Below, piece after piece: positions 6,012 to 13,915 of a DNA stretch of 20,768 bases; position 1 is the stretch's first letter; each line of letters begins with the position of its first letter. The notes under the pieces are model-generated. The model worked only from the letters and a program-made list of their open reading frames with translations, was not told the origin of the DNA and made no database searches. A program made the position numbers and the translations under genes. The stretch lies in assembly GCA_964621645.1 (NCBI GenBank), contig CAZUMH010000062.1, positions 1-20,768 on the forward strand, written 5' to 3'. The DNA comes from CAZUMH01 sp964621645 (GTDB lineage: Bacteria > Zhuqueibacterota > QNDG01 > JAGLOF01).

Positions 6012-8465
6012 ATGTTTACCAGAATAGTAACGACAAAAAGTATTTATTACTTACTCTCATTTCAAATCTTATTATTACTGCTATTCTCATCATGCCATGT
6101 TAGTAGAGAGGAAAATTCTTTCATTAGAGAAGATACTGACTTGGGCAACGCTTTGTGGATAGAAACCGGAGATGATACCTCAAAGAATGACGCCCAGTTT
6201 TATAAAGATAATCCTGCACCGATATTTCGCAAAGAGTTCTTGATTGAAAAACCTGTTCGCTCAGTCACGATGTATATCACAGCAGCGGGTTATTATCGTG
6301 CCTTGCTGAACGGTGAAAAAATCGGGAAGAATTATCTCGATCCTGCCTGGACTAATTTTAATAAGAGGATTTATTATACAGAGTATAACTTAACTGCAGA
6401 TGTACAACAGGGTGCTAACTGCCTTGGAGTAACACTTGGTAATGGATTCTATAATCCATTGCCACTGAAAATGTGGGGACATCTCAACATAAGAGAATCT
6501 CTTCCAACAGGAAACCCGGTTTTTATTGCCAGGCTGAAAATTGAATACAGCGATGGGCAGACAGAAGAGATATTGACAGATGAAACATGGAAATTTTCCC
6601 ACGGACCAATAAGAAGGAACAGTGTCTATCTGGGCGAATGGTATGATGCACGGTACGAAATTGAGGGATGGGGAATTGCTGGTTTTGATGATAGCAAATG
6701 GGACAATGCAATTAAATATGAAGGACCCGGAGGAATTCTGCAAAAGTCTTTTTTCCCCCCCATCCAAATAACGGATAAGAAAATCCCGGTTTCGATAACG
6801 CCTGTCGCGGATGGTGCTTATTTAGTTGATATGGGAGTAAATTTCACAGGACTTTACCGAATTCATCTTAACGGTGAACAGGGGGATACTATCACTTTTC
6901 GCTTTGGGGAAAGAATATATAATAACGGAGAACTCAACCCGATGACCACGGTTGCCGGTCAGATTAAGAAAGCCGGGATTGGTGGTCCCGGTGCGCCTGC
7001 AATTGCCTGGCAAACCGATACATATGTTTTTGGTGATAAGCCAGACGTATGGTACAGTCCTGAGTTTACCTTTCATGCCTACCGCTATATGGAAATTTCC
7101 GAATTAAAACAACAACCACGTATTTCTGACATAGAAGGTATTGCCTTAAATACGAATGTAAACAATAGTAACCATTTTTCCTGTTCTTCGGATCTTATCA
7201 ATTCAATACAAGATGCCGCGGAAAGAACCTTTCTTTCTAATCTTATCAGTGTGCAATCAGACTGCCCCGCTCGCGAGAGATTTGGCTATGGCGGTGATAT
7301 AAACGCTACCAGTGAAGCCTATATTTACAATTTCGGTATGCAGGATTTTTACCGTAAAACAATCTTCGATTGGCTGGATGCGATGAACGATTCGGTGTTT
7401 ATTGATACTGCCCCTTATGTGGGAATACGCTACTGCGGCGTGAGCTGGGAATCAGCCTTCCTTATCACGCAATATAATCTTTACCTTTACTATAATGATA
7501 CTACCTTAGTGAAGGAATTATATGAAATGGATTTACAATGGATGGAGAAAGTTGCACGAATACATCCCGATGGTATTGTCGATTCCGGGTTGAGTGACCA
7601 TGAATCACTGGAACCGGTTCCGGTTGAGCTGACAGGCACGAGCTATTACCTCCAGTGTGCCAGGATAATGGCAACATTTGCATTCTATATGAATGATAGT
7701 GAAAATAAAGCGAAATTTGAAAAACTTGCCGATAAGCTAACGAAACTTATTTTAGAAAGATTCTGGAATAATAGTGTGCCCGACCCGATAAACAGGCAGA
7801 CACTGTTTGCTACTTTGCTTTATTACAACATTATCCCTGAAGAAGATGTGCAAGCAGCGGTAGATTCGTTATTGACTGCTGTATCGTCAGCTCCTGCCGG
7901 TCATTTTACAACAGGGATTTTTGGAACAAAATATATCCTTGAAGCACTTTCCGGAAAGGATAACAGCAAAAGAGTTTACGAGATTGTCAATAGTACAGAT
8001 TTCCCTGGTTGGGGATATATGATTGACCAGGGAGCTACAACTATTTGGGAAACTTGGAAAGAGAGTGATAATACCTTTTCCAATTGCCATCCAATGTTTG
8101 GATCGGTATCTGAATGGTTCTTCAGATGGCTTGGCGGAATACAGCCAGATCCTGACCATCCGGGCTTTGAAAGATTTAAAATCAAACCTTCGCTTCCTGA
8201 AAATTTGTCCGAGGTACGGTGCTCATATTATTCACCCTTTGGAGAAATTGTTTCAAATTGGAATAACTACGGAAACGATAAGAAAGTATTTGAAATAAAA
8301 GTACCTGAAGGTAGTGTCGCTGAAGTCACACTACCGGTAACGGATGGGCAAAAACTAACTGTACTTGAAACGAGCAGCAAGAATTCATATACAGTTGCCG
8401 GAAACGGACAATACTTTGAATTATTCCCAGGCGAATATGTTGTCACGGTGAGTTCTACAAATTGA
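6012..8465 (+). CDS. GH78 alpha-L-rhamnosidase lipoprotein
   Basis: 817-residue glycoside hydrolase releasing terminal alpha-L-rhamnose by inversion. A lipoprotein signal (LLLLLFSSC, cysteine about residue 28) predicts membrane anchoring. The N-terminal carbohydrate-binding-like domain with YITAAGYYRALLNGEKIG and LDPAWTNFNKRIYYTEYNLT is the Bac_rhamnosid_N module. The (alpha/alpha)6 barrel carries D417-C-P-A-R-E422-R-F-G-Y-G-G-D429, with the same spacing as the catalytic-site residues D567, E572 and D579 of Bacillus RhaB. E680 in ATTIWETW corresponds to its E841. A C-terminal beta-sandwich ends the protein. GAAGG at 6003-6007 supports the start. It is co-transcribed with the sulfatase upstream, which suggests a sulfated, rhamnose-containing substrate such as an algal ulvan-like glycan or a bacterial or plant polysaccharide. 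Confidence 0.94.
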   Translation: MFTRIVTTKSIYYLLSFQILLLLLFSSCHVSREENSFIREDTDLGNALWIETGDDTSKNDAQFYKDNPAPIFRKEFLIEKPVRSVTMYITAAGYYRALLNGEKIGKNYLDPAWTNFNKRIYYTEYNLTADVQQGANCLGVTLGNGFYNPLPLKMWGHLNIRESLPTGNPVFIARLKIEYSDGQTEEILTDETWKFSHGPIRRNSVYLGEWYDARYEIEGWGIAGFDDSKWDNAIKYEGPGGILQKSFFPPIQITDKKIPVSITPVADGAYLVDMGVNFTGLYRIHLNGEQGDTITFRFGERIYNNGELNPMTTVAGQIKKAGIGGPGAPAIAWQTDTYVFGDKPDVWYSPEFTFHAYRYMEISELKQQPRISDIEGIALNTNVNNSNHFSCSSDLINSIQDAAERTFLSNLISVQSDCPARERFGYGGDINATSEAYIYNFGMQDFYRKTIFDWLDAMNDSVFIDTAPYVGIRYCGVSWESAFLITQYNLYLYYNDTTLVKELYEMDLQWMEKVARIHPDGIVDSGLSDHESLEPVPVELTGTSYYLQCARIMATFAFYMNDSENKAKFEKLADKLTKLILERFWNNSVPDPINRQTLFATLLYYNIIPEEDVQAAVDSLLTAVSSAPAGHFTTGIFGTKYILEALSGKDNSKRVYEIVNSTDFPGWGYMIDQGATTIWETWKESDNTFSNCHPMFGSVSEWFFRWLGGIQPDPDHPGFERFKIKPSLPENLSEVRCSYYSPFGEIVSNWNNYGNDKKVFEIKVPEGSVAEVTLPVTDGQKLTVLETSSKNSYTVAGNGQYFELFPGEYVVTVSSTN

Positions 8466-8513
8466 GTGCTAATTGAGAGAAATTGTTGACACATAGCTGA
8501 AGAATGAACCGGA

Positions 8514-8537
8514 TTGAAAAGCGCCATTTCTTTTCAA
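8514..8537 (+). terminator. Weak hairpin after the rhamnosidase gene
   Basis: Perfect 8-bp inverted repeat TTGAAAAG / CTTTTCAA with an 8-base loop, followed by AAAATATTC rather than a T-run. It is AT-rich and lies 48 bases after the stop codon. It may mark the transcript end but is a poor intrinsic terminator. Confidence 0.3.
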
Positions 8538-8556
8538 AAATATTCATATAAATGGA

Positions 8557-8578
8557 AGGTCACTCCGTCGGGTGTCCT
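8557..8578. repeat. Small imperfect hairpin
   Basis: AGG-T-CACTC-CGTC-GGGTG-T-CCT: a stem with one T-T mismatch and one G-T wobble around a CGTC loop, 15 bases upstream of the 48-bp repeat. It resembles the short palindromes that occur with RAYT genes, but only one copy was seen. Confidence 0.4.
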
Positions 8579-8592
8579 GAGTAGAAACTTAT

Positions 8593-8640
8593 GGGCTTGC
8601 TGTATACAATGTACGTCCATTGTTATTAATTTAATCCTGA
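8593..8640. repeat. 48-bp direct repeat, right copy
   Basis: Right copy of the repeat at 4223-4270 (43 of 48 identical; the five differences fall at 8607, 8608, 8610, 8611 and 8622). It is followed nine bases later by a REP-like hairpin and then by the RAYT gene, so it may be part of that element. Confidence 0.9.
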
Positions 8641-8649
8641 ATAAAGAAA

Positions 8650-8671
8650 GTAGGGTGGGTCTTGACCCACC
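8650..8671 (+). repeat. REP-like palindrome upstream of RAYT
   Basis: GTAG (8650-8653) directly followed by the perfect palindrome GGTGGGTC-TT-GACCCACC (8654-8671). In studied RAYT/REP systems a GTAG or GTGG tetranucleotide at the 5' foot of the hairpin is the recognition mark for the transposase. It lies 21 bases before the RAYT start codon and is inverted relative to the AA-centred copies downstream. Confidence 0.75.
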
Positions 8672-8692
8672 ATCTTTAAAATTGAGCAAGTA

Positions 8693-9244
8693 ATGTCACA
8701 ATACCGACGCACATTTCAATCCGGTGGGATGTTTTTCTTTACCCTTGTCACCTATAAACGACGTCCGTTTCTGACTAGTGGTCTTGGGATAGACATAATA
8801 AAACAGTCATGGAGGGATGTGCAAAGGAAGATGCCCTTTGCACTGGACGCTGTCTGCCTACTGCCTGATCATATGCATCTGTTGATCACACTTCCCAATG
8901 GTGATCCCGATTATTCGATGAGAATAAAGATGCTGAAAAGTGTGTTTACAATTAAGTTTTTAAAGGCAGGCGGACAGGACGGTATTCGGAACGGATCCCG
9001 CTTGGAAAAGGGAGAAGCTGCCATATGGCAGAGACGGTTTTGGGAGCATACAATCAGGGATGAAATTGATTACGAATCGCATTTTCATTACATCCATTAC
9101 AATCCTGTTCATCATACGTTGGTTCAGAAAGTGAGTGATTGGCGCTGGTCCAGTTTTCATCGTTATGTCGAGGAAGGGATGTATTCAGAGACATGGGGAT
9201 CGGCTATTGATCCAACCGGGTGGAATGTGTCACGGGTTGAATAG
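8693..9244 (+). CDS. REP-associated tyrosine transposase (RAYT, Y1/HUH family)
   Basis: 183-residue single-strand DNA transposase of the IS200/IS605-related TnpA_REP group (Transposase_17), which acts on REP hairpins and is normally a single-copy resident gene. The N-terminus YRRTFQSGGMFFFTLVTYKRRPFL, the HUH metal-binding motif in LLPDHMHLLITLP (about residues 62-74), the RFWEHTIRDEIDY helix and the catalytic tyrosine region FHYIHYNPVHHTLV are typical and intact, as is the closing DWRWSSFHRYV. Length is usual. The ribosome site is weak (GAGCAAG, 8684-8690). REP-like palindromes lie on both sides; the stop codon overlaps the GTGG of the downstream one. Confidence 0.93.
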   Translation: MSQYRRTFQSGGMFFFTLVTYKRRPFLTSGLGIDIIKQSWRDVQRKMPFALDAVCLLPDHMHLLITLPNGDPDYSMRIKMLKSVFTIKFLKAGGQDGIRNGSRLEKGEAAIWQRRFWEHTIRDEIDYESHFHYIHYNPVHHTLVQKVSDWRWSSFHRYVEEGMYSETWGSAIDPTGWNVSRVE

Positions 9245-9260
9245 TGGCGGGTCAAGATCC
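9244..9260 (+). repeat. REP-like sequence overlapping the RAYT stop
   Basis: GTGG (9244-9247) followed by CGGGTC-AA-GATCC: a hairpin with one G-T wobble in the stem. The first base is the last base of the RAYT stop codon. It shares the GGGTC-AA-GA core with 9463-9478. Confidence 0.6.
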
Positions 9261-9286
9261 CTACGAAAATGAAAGTTCGGAATTAA

Positions 9287-9386
9287 NNNNNNNNNNNNNN
9301 NNNNNNNNNNNNNNNNNNNNNNNNNNNNNNNNNNNNNNNNNNNNNNNNNNNNNNNNNNNNNNNNNNNNNNNNNNNNNNNNNNNNNN
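9287..9386. other. Scaffold gap of 100 Ns
   Basis: Exactly 100 Ns, a conventional length for a gap of unknown size. The 12 bases GTTCGGAATTAA stand immediately before (9275-9286) and immediately after (9387-9398) the gap, so the two contig ends may simply overlap by 12 bases. Reading frames through the Ns are meaningless. The whole stretch 9245-9590 has no gene: it holds the REP-like sequence above, this gap, a terminator hairpin, a second REP-like palindrome and a promoter candidate. Confidence 0.98.
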
Positions 9387-9391
9387 GTTCG

Positions 9392-9431
9392 GAATTAACA
9401 AAGGCCGAAATGCAGCGGCCTTTGTTAATTC
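9392..9431. terminator. Bidirectional intrinsic terminator candidate
   Basis: Perfect 16-bp inverted repeat GAATTAACAAAGGCCG / CGGCCTTTGTTAATTC with an 8-base loop (AAATGCAG). The GC-rich centre (GGCCG) flanked by AAA on one side and TTT on the other is the shape of a two-way rho-independent terminator. It would end the RAYT transcript from the left and shield the NHL operon. Its strength may explain why the assembly broke here. Confidence 0.65.
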
Positions 9432-9462
9432 ATATTCTTTTCCTCTCTGCGGTTTAAACATC

Positions 9463-9478
9463 GCGGGTCAAGACCCGC
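9463..9478. repeat. REP-like palindrome downstream of RAYT
   Basis: Perfect palindrome GCGGGTC-AA-GACCCGC. It shares the GGGTC-NN-GACCC core with 8654-8671, but with the opposite central dinucleotide (AA versus TT), so the two are inverted with respect to each other across the RAYT gene. No GTAG/GTGG foot is evident. Confidence 0.65.
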
Positions 9479-9526
9479 CTTGCTGTTTCTTACTCCTCCT
9501 CGAAGAATATACCGGTGAAACTATCC

Positions 9527-9557
9527 TTGACAATGTTATGATAAAACTGTACGTTTC
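9527..9557 (+). promoter_or_regulatory. Candidate promoter of the NHL/outer-membrane operon
   Basis: TTGACA at 9527-9532 and, 20 bases after TTG, TACGTTTC at 9550-9557, seven of eight informative-plus-free positions of the Bacteroidetes -7 box TAnnTTTG. It would give a leader of about 25 bases containing the strong GGAGGA ribosome site at 9578-9583. The ATG of the NHL gene follows at 9591. Confidence 0.45.
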
Positions 9558-9590
9558 AAAATCCACTGCCCGCCACTGGAGGATCAAACG

Positions 9591-10511
9591 ATGCGGCTGC
9601 TCACAAATTTTATCCTCATTCTAACGATTATTTTTTGTGTCCCCGGCTCCATCCAGGCACAGCAGATCGAAACCGGGGTGGTGCTGCGCTATCTGGGAGA
9701 ATGGAGCAACGAGGAATACCCGGATCCCACGGCGCTGGCGGTAGATCCGGCCGGCTGGGTTTACCTGGCCGATGCCGGTACCCACCGGATATTCAAACTG
9801 GACAGCCTGGGACAGGTGACCGCCGTGATCGGCGGGCTTGGATGGGGAGATGAGGAGCTGGATCATCCCGTATCGGTCGACGCCGCCAACGGCCTCGATG
9901 TTCTGGTTGCTGATTATTACAATCACCGTATCCAGCGCTACGACAAGGATCTTCACTTTCTGGCCACCCTGCAGTCCGGGGAAAACCTGCCGGCCCGCTT
10001 CTCTTTTCTCTATCCCCGGGACGCGGTGCTCTCCAAACAGGGCGAGCTTTTCTGCCTGGATGAGGATAATTCCCGGGTCATCAAGCTGGACGTACAGGGC
10101 AAGCCCCAGACCAGCTTCGGAGACGTGGATTCCGGCACCGGCAAACTGACATCTCCGGTCTCCCTGCTGATATCCAGACAGGACCGGGTGTACGTGGCCG
10201 ATCCGGGCCAGCACTGCCTGGTGGTGTTCGATACCTACGGCACCTTCCTGTTTAAAATGGGGGAAGGAGTCCTGCATGCTCCCGCCGCCGTGGCTGAAAT
10301 CACCGCCGATCTGCTGTTCGTCATCGATGCGGAGACGGGAGCGATCCAATCCTTCACCTCCGCCGGAGTATATAGAGGAATGGTACCCAATCCGGTCCGT
10401 CTCGATAAACCGCGGGATATCGCCTGCGGGCAGGATCGTCTCCTGGTACTGGATGGAAAAAGCAAATCAATCCAGCTCTTCCGGCTGGAACGGGCGGAGG
10501 AAACCCGGTGA
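9591..10511 (+). CDS. Secreted NHL-repeat beta-propeller protein
   Basis: 306-residue protein with a clear Sec signal peptide (MRLLTNFILILTIIFCVPGSIQAQ), so periplasmic or surface-exposed. The rest is a series of NHL-type repeats: DPTALAVDPAGWVYLADAGTHRIFKLD, HPVSVDAANGLDVLVADYYNHRIQRYD, YPRDAVLSKQGELFCLDEDNSRVIKLD, SPVSLLISRQDRVYVADPGQHCLVVFD, and two more, giving about six blades. NHL propellers are binding or scaffolding platforms; some have enzyme activity, but no catalytic residues are evident. The start has GGAGGA at 9578-9583. The stop codon overlaps the GTG start of the next gene by 4 bases, so the two are translationally coupled, and a role together with the outer-membrane protein is likely. 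Confidence 0.85.
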   Translation: MRLLTNFILILTIIFCVPGSIQAQQIETGVVLRYLGEWSNEEYPDPTALAVDPAGWVYLADAGTHRIFKLDSLGQVTAVIGGLGWGDEELDHPVSVDAANGLDVLVADYYNHRIQRYDKDLHFLATLQSGENLPARFSFLYPRDAVLSKQGELFCLDEDNSRVIKLDVQGKPQTSFGDVDSGTGKLTSPVSLLISRQDRVYVADPGQHCLVVFDTYGTFLFKMGEGVLHAPAAVAEITADLLFVIDAETGAIQSFTSAGVYRGMVPNPVRLDKPRDIACGQDRLLVLDGKSKSIQLFRLERAEETR

Positions 10512-13500
10512 ATCGTCCTCTGTCAGGCATCCTCCTCATCCCAGTACTGCTTTTCTGTTTTACCCGGACGACAGCGCAGACCGTTATCCATTTTCCCGAT
10601 CCCGCTCTGAAAACGGAGAGCTGGCAGCGAAAGAGCGGAGATACGGTATGGCGCCTCGACCACCAGTTCCTCAAACAGGAATCGGAACAGGTCTGGCAGG
10701 ACGACAGGCTGCTGCGCCGGGATCTGGATTACCGGGTCGACTACCTGCACGGCCTCATCGTTTTTCTGCGCCCTCCGGAGCTCGAATCCACCCTGACAGT
10801 CACCTATCGATTTGTGCCGATCTCGCTTCCTCTCAGTCTGATAAAATGGAAGCAGACAAGCCGGGATGCAGCAGACAGCGCTGAAACCGATACGACCGCG
10901 TCCGTGATCCTCAAATCGGCTCCTGTGCCGGGTTTCGAGAGCCAGCTGAAACGGAGCGGCTCCATCTTCAGGGGTATATCCCTGGGCACGGATCAGGGCA
11001 TGCGGTTGCAATCCGGACTGCGGCTGCAGGTTTCCGGCACTATCGCCGACCAGGTGGAGATCGTCGCCTCACTCACGGATCAGAACACCCCCATCCAGCC
11101 GGAGGGCAATACCCAGACGCTGCAGGAAATAGACAAGGTGCTGGTGACCATTTCGGCTCCCGGTTTCACCACCACCATGGGCGATTACGAGTTCTCCCTC
11201 AGCGGTCACGGTTTCGGGGAATATCAGAGAAAATTGCAGGGAGTGAGCGCCACCGTGAGCAGGGGGAAAAACCATCTCACCATGAACGCCGCGGCCAGCC
11301 GGGGAAAGTATACCACCAATAATTTTATGGGGCAGGAAGGCAATCAGGGACCCTATCAGCTGTCGGGTGAGCGGGGACAGCGGCAGATCATCGTACTGGC
11401 CGGGACGGAACGGGTCTATGTGGACGGGGAACTGATGACCAGGGGAGAGGATAACGACTATGTGATCGAGTACGGCAACGGGCAGGTTACCTTCACCCGC
11501 AAGAGGCTGATCACGGCGGATTCCCGCATCAGGGTTGAATTCGAATACTCCAGCCAGTATTTCCAGAAGCAGGTCTATGGCTTGGATGGAGAGGTGAATC
11601 TGCTGCATGACCGTCTCACGATCAATACCGCCTTTCTGCGGGAGGCCGACAACAAGGACGAGCCCCTGAATTTTGCCCTCAGCGACGACTACCTGGAAAT
11701 TCTGAAGGAAGCGGGTGACGACACCGCCGCCGCCGCGGGGAACGGCGCCGATTTTGTTGGAGAAGGCCAGGGCAGCTACCGGGCCGTGGATTCTCTGGGA
11801 ACGACCATATATCACTATGTCGGAGCGGGAGGGGGTGATTATACCGTGCGTTTCTCCTATCTGGGTTCCAACAAAGGAGACTACTCCTTTCAGGGATACG
11901 GGATTTACCGGTACGAGGGCGGCGGAAAGGGCAGTTATCTGCCGGTTATTCTCCTGCCGATGGCCGTATCCCAACAGGCTGCCGATGTCTCATCCCGTCT
12001 GCGGCTGAAAGACAATCTGGCCCTCAGCGGCTCTTTCAGCCTCAGCAGTCAGGATGCCAACCTTTTTTCCACAAAGGACGATGAAGACAATCTGGGGACA
12101 TCCTACCGGGCCGGATTCAGTCTGGATAAGCAGCGGCTCTCGCTGGCCGGGAAAGGGCTCGGTTCCCTCTCACTGTCCGGAGACCTGAGAAACATCGGCG
12201 CAAGATTCTCTCCCGTCGGACGCATGGAACAGATCGAGCACGGCCGGGTGTGGGGTATGCCGGAGGGGGTGCCTCAGGGAGAGAACTATCATACCTGGCA
12301 GGCGGTCTATGCTCCCGTCCCTCTGGTCGCGGTGGAAACGGAATTCGGTACTCTGAGCCGGAGCGACGGCTTTGATTCCCGCCGTCAGGTCTATCGGTTC
12401 AGCCTGGACCGGCCCGATCTGCCCGCCGCGTTTTTCGAGGAAGAGCGGATCAGCACAACGGATGCCGGCCATAACGACGGACTCTGGGTGCGGCGTAAAG
12501 GAAGAGTTCAAACCCGCTGGAAACTGATACGGCCGGCGCTGACCTACCAGGGGGAGCACCGCCGGGAGAGCCAGGGAGATTCCGTTCGGAACGGGTTCCG
12601 TTACGATGAGCTGAGCGCCAGTCTGCTGGGAGAAAAAAATGGTCTGCGGCTGGAGCTGTCCAAGACGGTGCGGGATCAGGACGAGTATGATCTGAACCGG
12701 CTGCGGGATGGGTCACTGGCCCAGGTGGATCAAATGAAGTTCTCCTACACTGGCAGCAGCTCGGTTTCCACCTCTCTGCTGCTCACCCACCGCCGCCGGG
12801 ATTACAACGATCCCCGGCGTGAAGATGTCCGCGCCGATCTGGCAGATCTGATCCTGCGCCTGACTCCGGGAAAACGGGTCTTCTACGGAAATATCTATTA
12901 CCGCTACTCCAATACCCGCGTCTCCACCATGGTGCGTGACACCATTCAGGTGGGAGAGGGATTGGGCAACTATCGCCTGGATGAGGAGCTGGGAGAGCTG
13001 GTCCCGGACAGTGACGGTGATTTGCTGGTCCGAACGCTCCAGACCGGAGATTTTGAGCCGGTGAACAATCTTGCCTGCGGGGCGGAATTCAGACTGGAAG
13101 GCAGCCGTCTGGGCCAGCGCGGGGATTGGCTGCGCCCCGTGCTCCGCTCCCTCACGGCGCGCTCAATTTTCCGGGTGGAACGGAGCGACAGAAAACAGGA
13201 TTTTTTCAGTGTGAACCGGTCAGCTTTCTCGCCCGCCTGGGGAGCCGATTCCACCACCGTCAAGGCGGTTGTCTCGCTGACCCAGGATCTGGAACTGGCC
13301 CCGCCCGGGTCCAGGTATTCTCTGCGTCTGCGGCTGAAACGCAACGATCTGGAGGACCATCAGCTGCTCTACGCCGGCCTTATCCAACGACAGGGCAGCG
13401 GGGAAGTCAGGCTCAAGGTAAATCCCAGCTCCCGCCTGGGGATAAACCTCTCCGTGTTGGACGAGTCCAAGAAAAAGGAGTATGATTCGGCCGCCAGGCG

Positions 13501-13915
13501 GGACCGGAACATCCGTTCCCGGGGATTCCTTCTGGATACCTCCTATCGGCCCAGGCAGAAACTGGAACTGGCGCTGCAATGCAACTTGCGCCGGGCCCGG
13601 GATGCGGCTGTATCTCCGTCCCTGTCGGTGACCTCTTTTTTCCTTGTCCCCCGCGTTGGTTATGCCATTAAAGGGAAGGGCAAGGCCCAGATCGAGGCTG
13701 AACTGGGGCGGGTCTGGGCCCCGGATGAAAGCGGCAGCCTTCCCTATGAGATGCTGCAGGGAGAACAGCCTGGGGCGACCTACCGCTGGAATTGTTTCCT
13801 CTCCTACCGGGTAAGCGATAATGTTATGGCTACCATTACCTACAGAGGCAGGCGGGAACCCTGGCGCAGCCGCATATATCACGCCGGGCAGATGGAAGTG
13901 AGAGCCTTTTTTTAA
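10508..13915 (+). CDS. Very large predicted outer-membrane beta-barrel protein, function unknown
   Basis: 1135-residue protein starting with GTG inside the NHL stop codon (GTGA overlap), with GGAGG at 10496-10500. A signal peptide (MNRPLSGILLIPVLLFCFTRTTAQ) opens it. An N-terminal soluble part follows (to about residue 130). A conserved-looking core then reads GSIFRGISLGTDQGMRLQSGLRLQVSG and, further on, DQNTPIQPEGNTQTLQEIDKV and TMGDYEFSL. A Gly/Tyr-rich section (about residues 417-480) has repeated GxGxY. The remaining ~600 residues alternate polar and hydrophobic positions with many aromatic and arginine residues, as in barrel strands, and the protein ends in phenylalanine, the usual outer-membrane protein terminal residue. 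I recognise no named family. It is coupled to an Omp85 gene downstream, so an exported-substrate or assembly role is possible. Confidence 0.75.
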   Translation: MNRPLSGILLIPVLLFCFTRTTAQTVIHFPDPALKTESWQRKSGDTVWRLDHQFLKQESEQVWQDDRLLRRDLDYRVDYLHGLIVFLRPPELESTLTVTYRFVPISLPLSLIKWKQTSRDAADSAETDTTASVILKSAPVPGFESQLKRSGSIFRGISLGTDQGMRLQSGLRLQVSGTIADQVEIVASLTDQNTPIQPEGNTQTLQEIDKVLVTISAPGFTTTMGDYEFSLSGHGFGEYQRKLQGVSATVSRGKNHLTMNAAASRGKYTTNNFMGQEGNQGPYQLSGERGQRQIIVLAGTERVYVDGELMTRGEDNDYVIEYGNGQVTFTRKRLITADSRIRVEFEYSSQYFQKQVYGLDGEVNLLHDRLTINTAFLREADNKDEPLNFALSDDYLEILKEAGDDTAAAAGNGADFVGEGQGSYRAVDSLGTTIYHYVGAGGGDYTVRFSYLGSNKGDYSFQGYGIYRYEGGGKGSYLPVILLPMAVSQQAADVSSRLRLKDNLALSGSFSLSSQDANLFSTKDDEDNLGTSYRAGFSLDKQRLSLAGKGLGSLSLSGDLRNIGARFSPVGRMEQIEHGRVWGMPEGVPQGENYHTWQAVYAPVPLVAVETEFGTLSRSDGFDSRRQVYRFSLDRPDLPAAFFEEERISTTDAGHNDGLWVRRKGRVQTRWKLIRPALTYQGEHRRESQGDSVRNGFRYDELSASLLGEKNGLRLELSKTVRDQDEYDLNRLRDGSLAQVDQMKFSYTGSSSVSTSLLLTHRRRDYNDPRREDVRADLADLILRLTPGKRVFYGNIYYRYSNTRVSTMVRDTIQVGEGLGNYRLDEELGELVPDSDGDLLVRTLQTGDFEPVNNLACGAEFRLEGSRLGQRGDWLRPVLRSLTARSIFRVERSDRKQDFFSVNRSAFSPAWGADSTTVKAVVSLTQDLELAPPGSRYSLRLRLKRNDLEDHQLLYAGLIQRQGSGEVRLKVNPSSRLGINLSVLDESKKKEYDSAARRDRNIRSRGFLLDTSYRPRQKLELALQCNLRRARDAAVSPSLSVTSFFLVPRVGYAIKGKGKAQIEAELGRVWAPDESGSLPYEMLQGEQPGATYRWNCFLSYRVSDNVMATITYRGRREPWRSRIYHAGQMEVRAFF

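Noticed and set aside
9244..9624. 126-codon frame spanning the gap
   Set aside because: About a quarter of it is Ns; it is an artefact of the gap.
9621..10349. 242-codon minus-strand frame
   Set aside because: Shadow of the GC-rich NHL gene; the plus strand has signal peptide, repeats and ribosome site.
11069..11974. 301-codon minus-strand frame, and a similar one at 13220-13882
   Set aside because: Both lie wholly inside the large outer-membrane protein gene, whose frame continues through them with export signal and coupled start; they reflect high GC.
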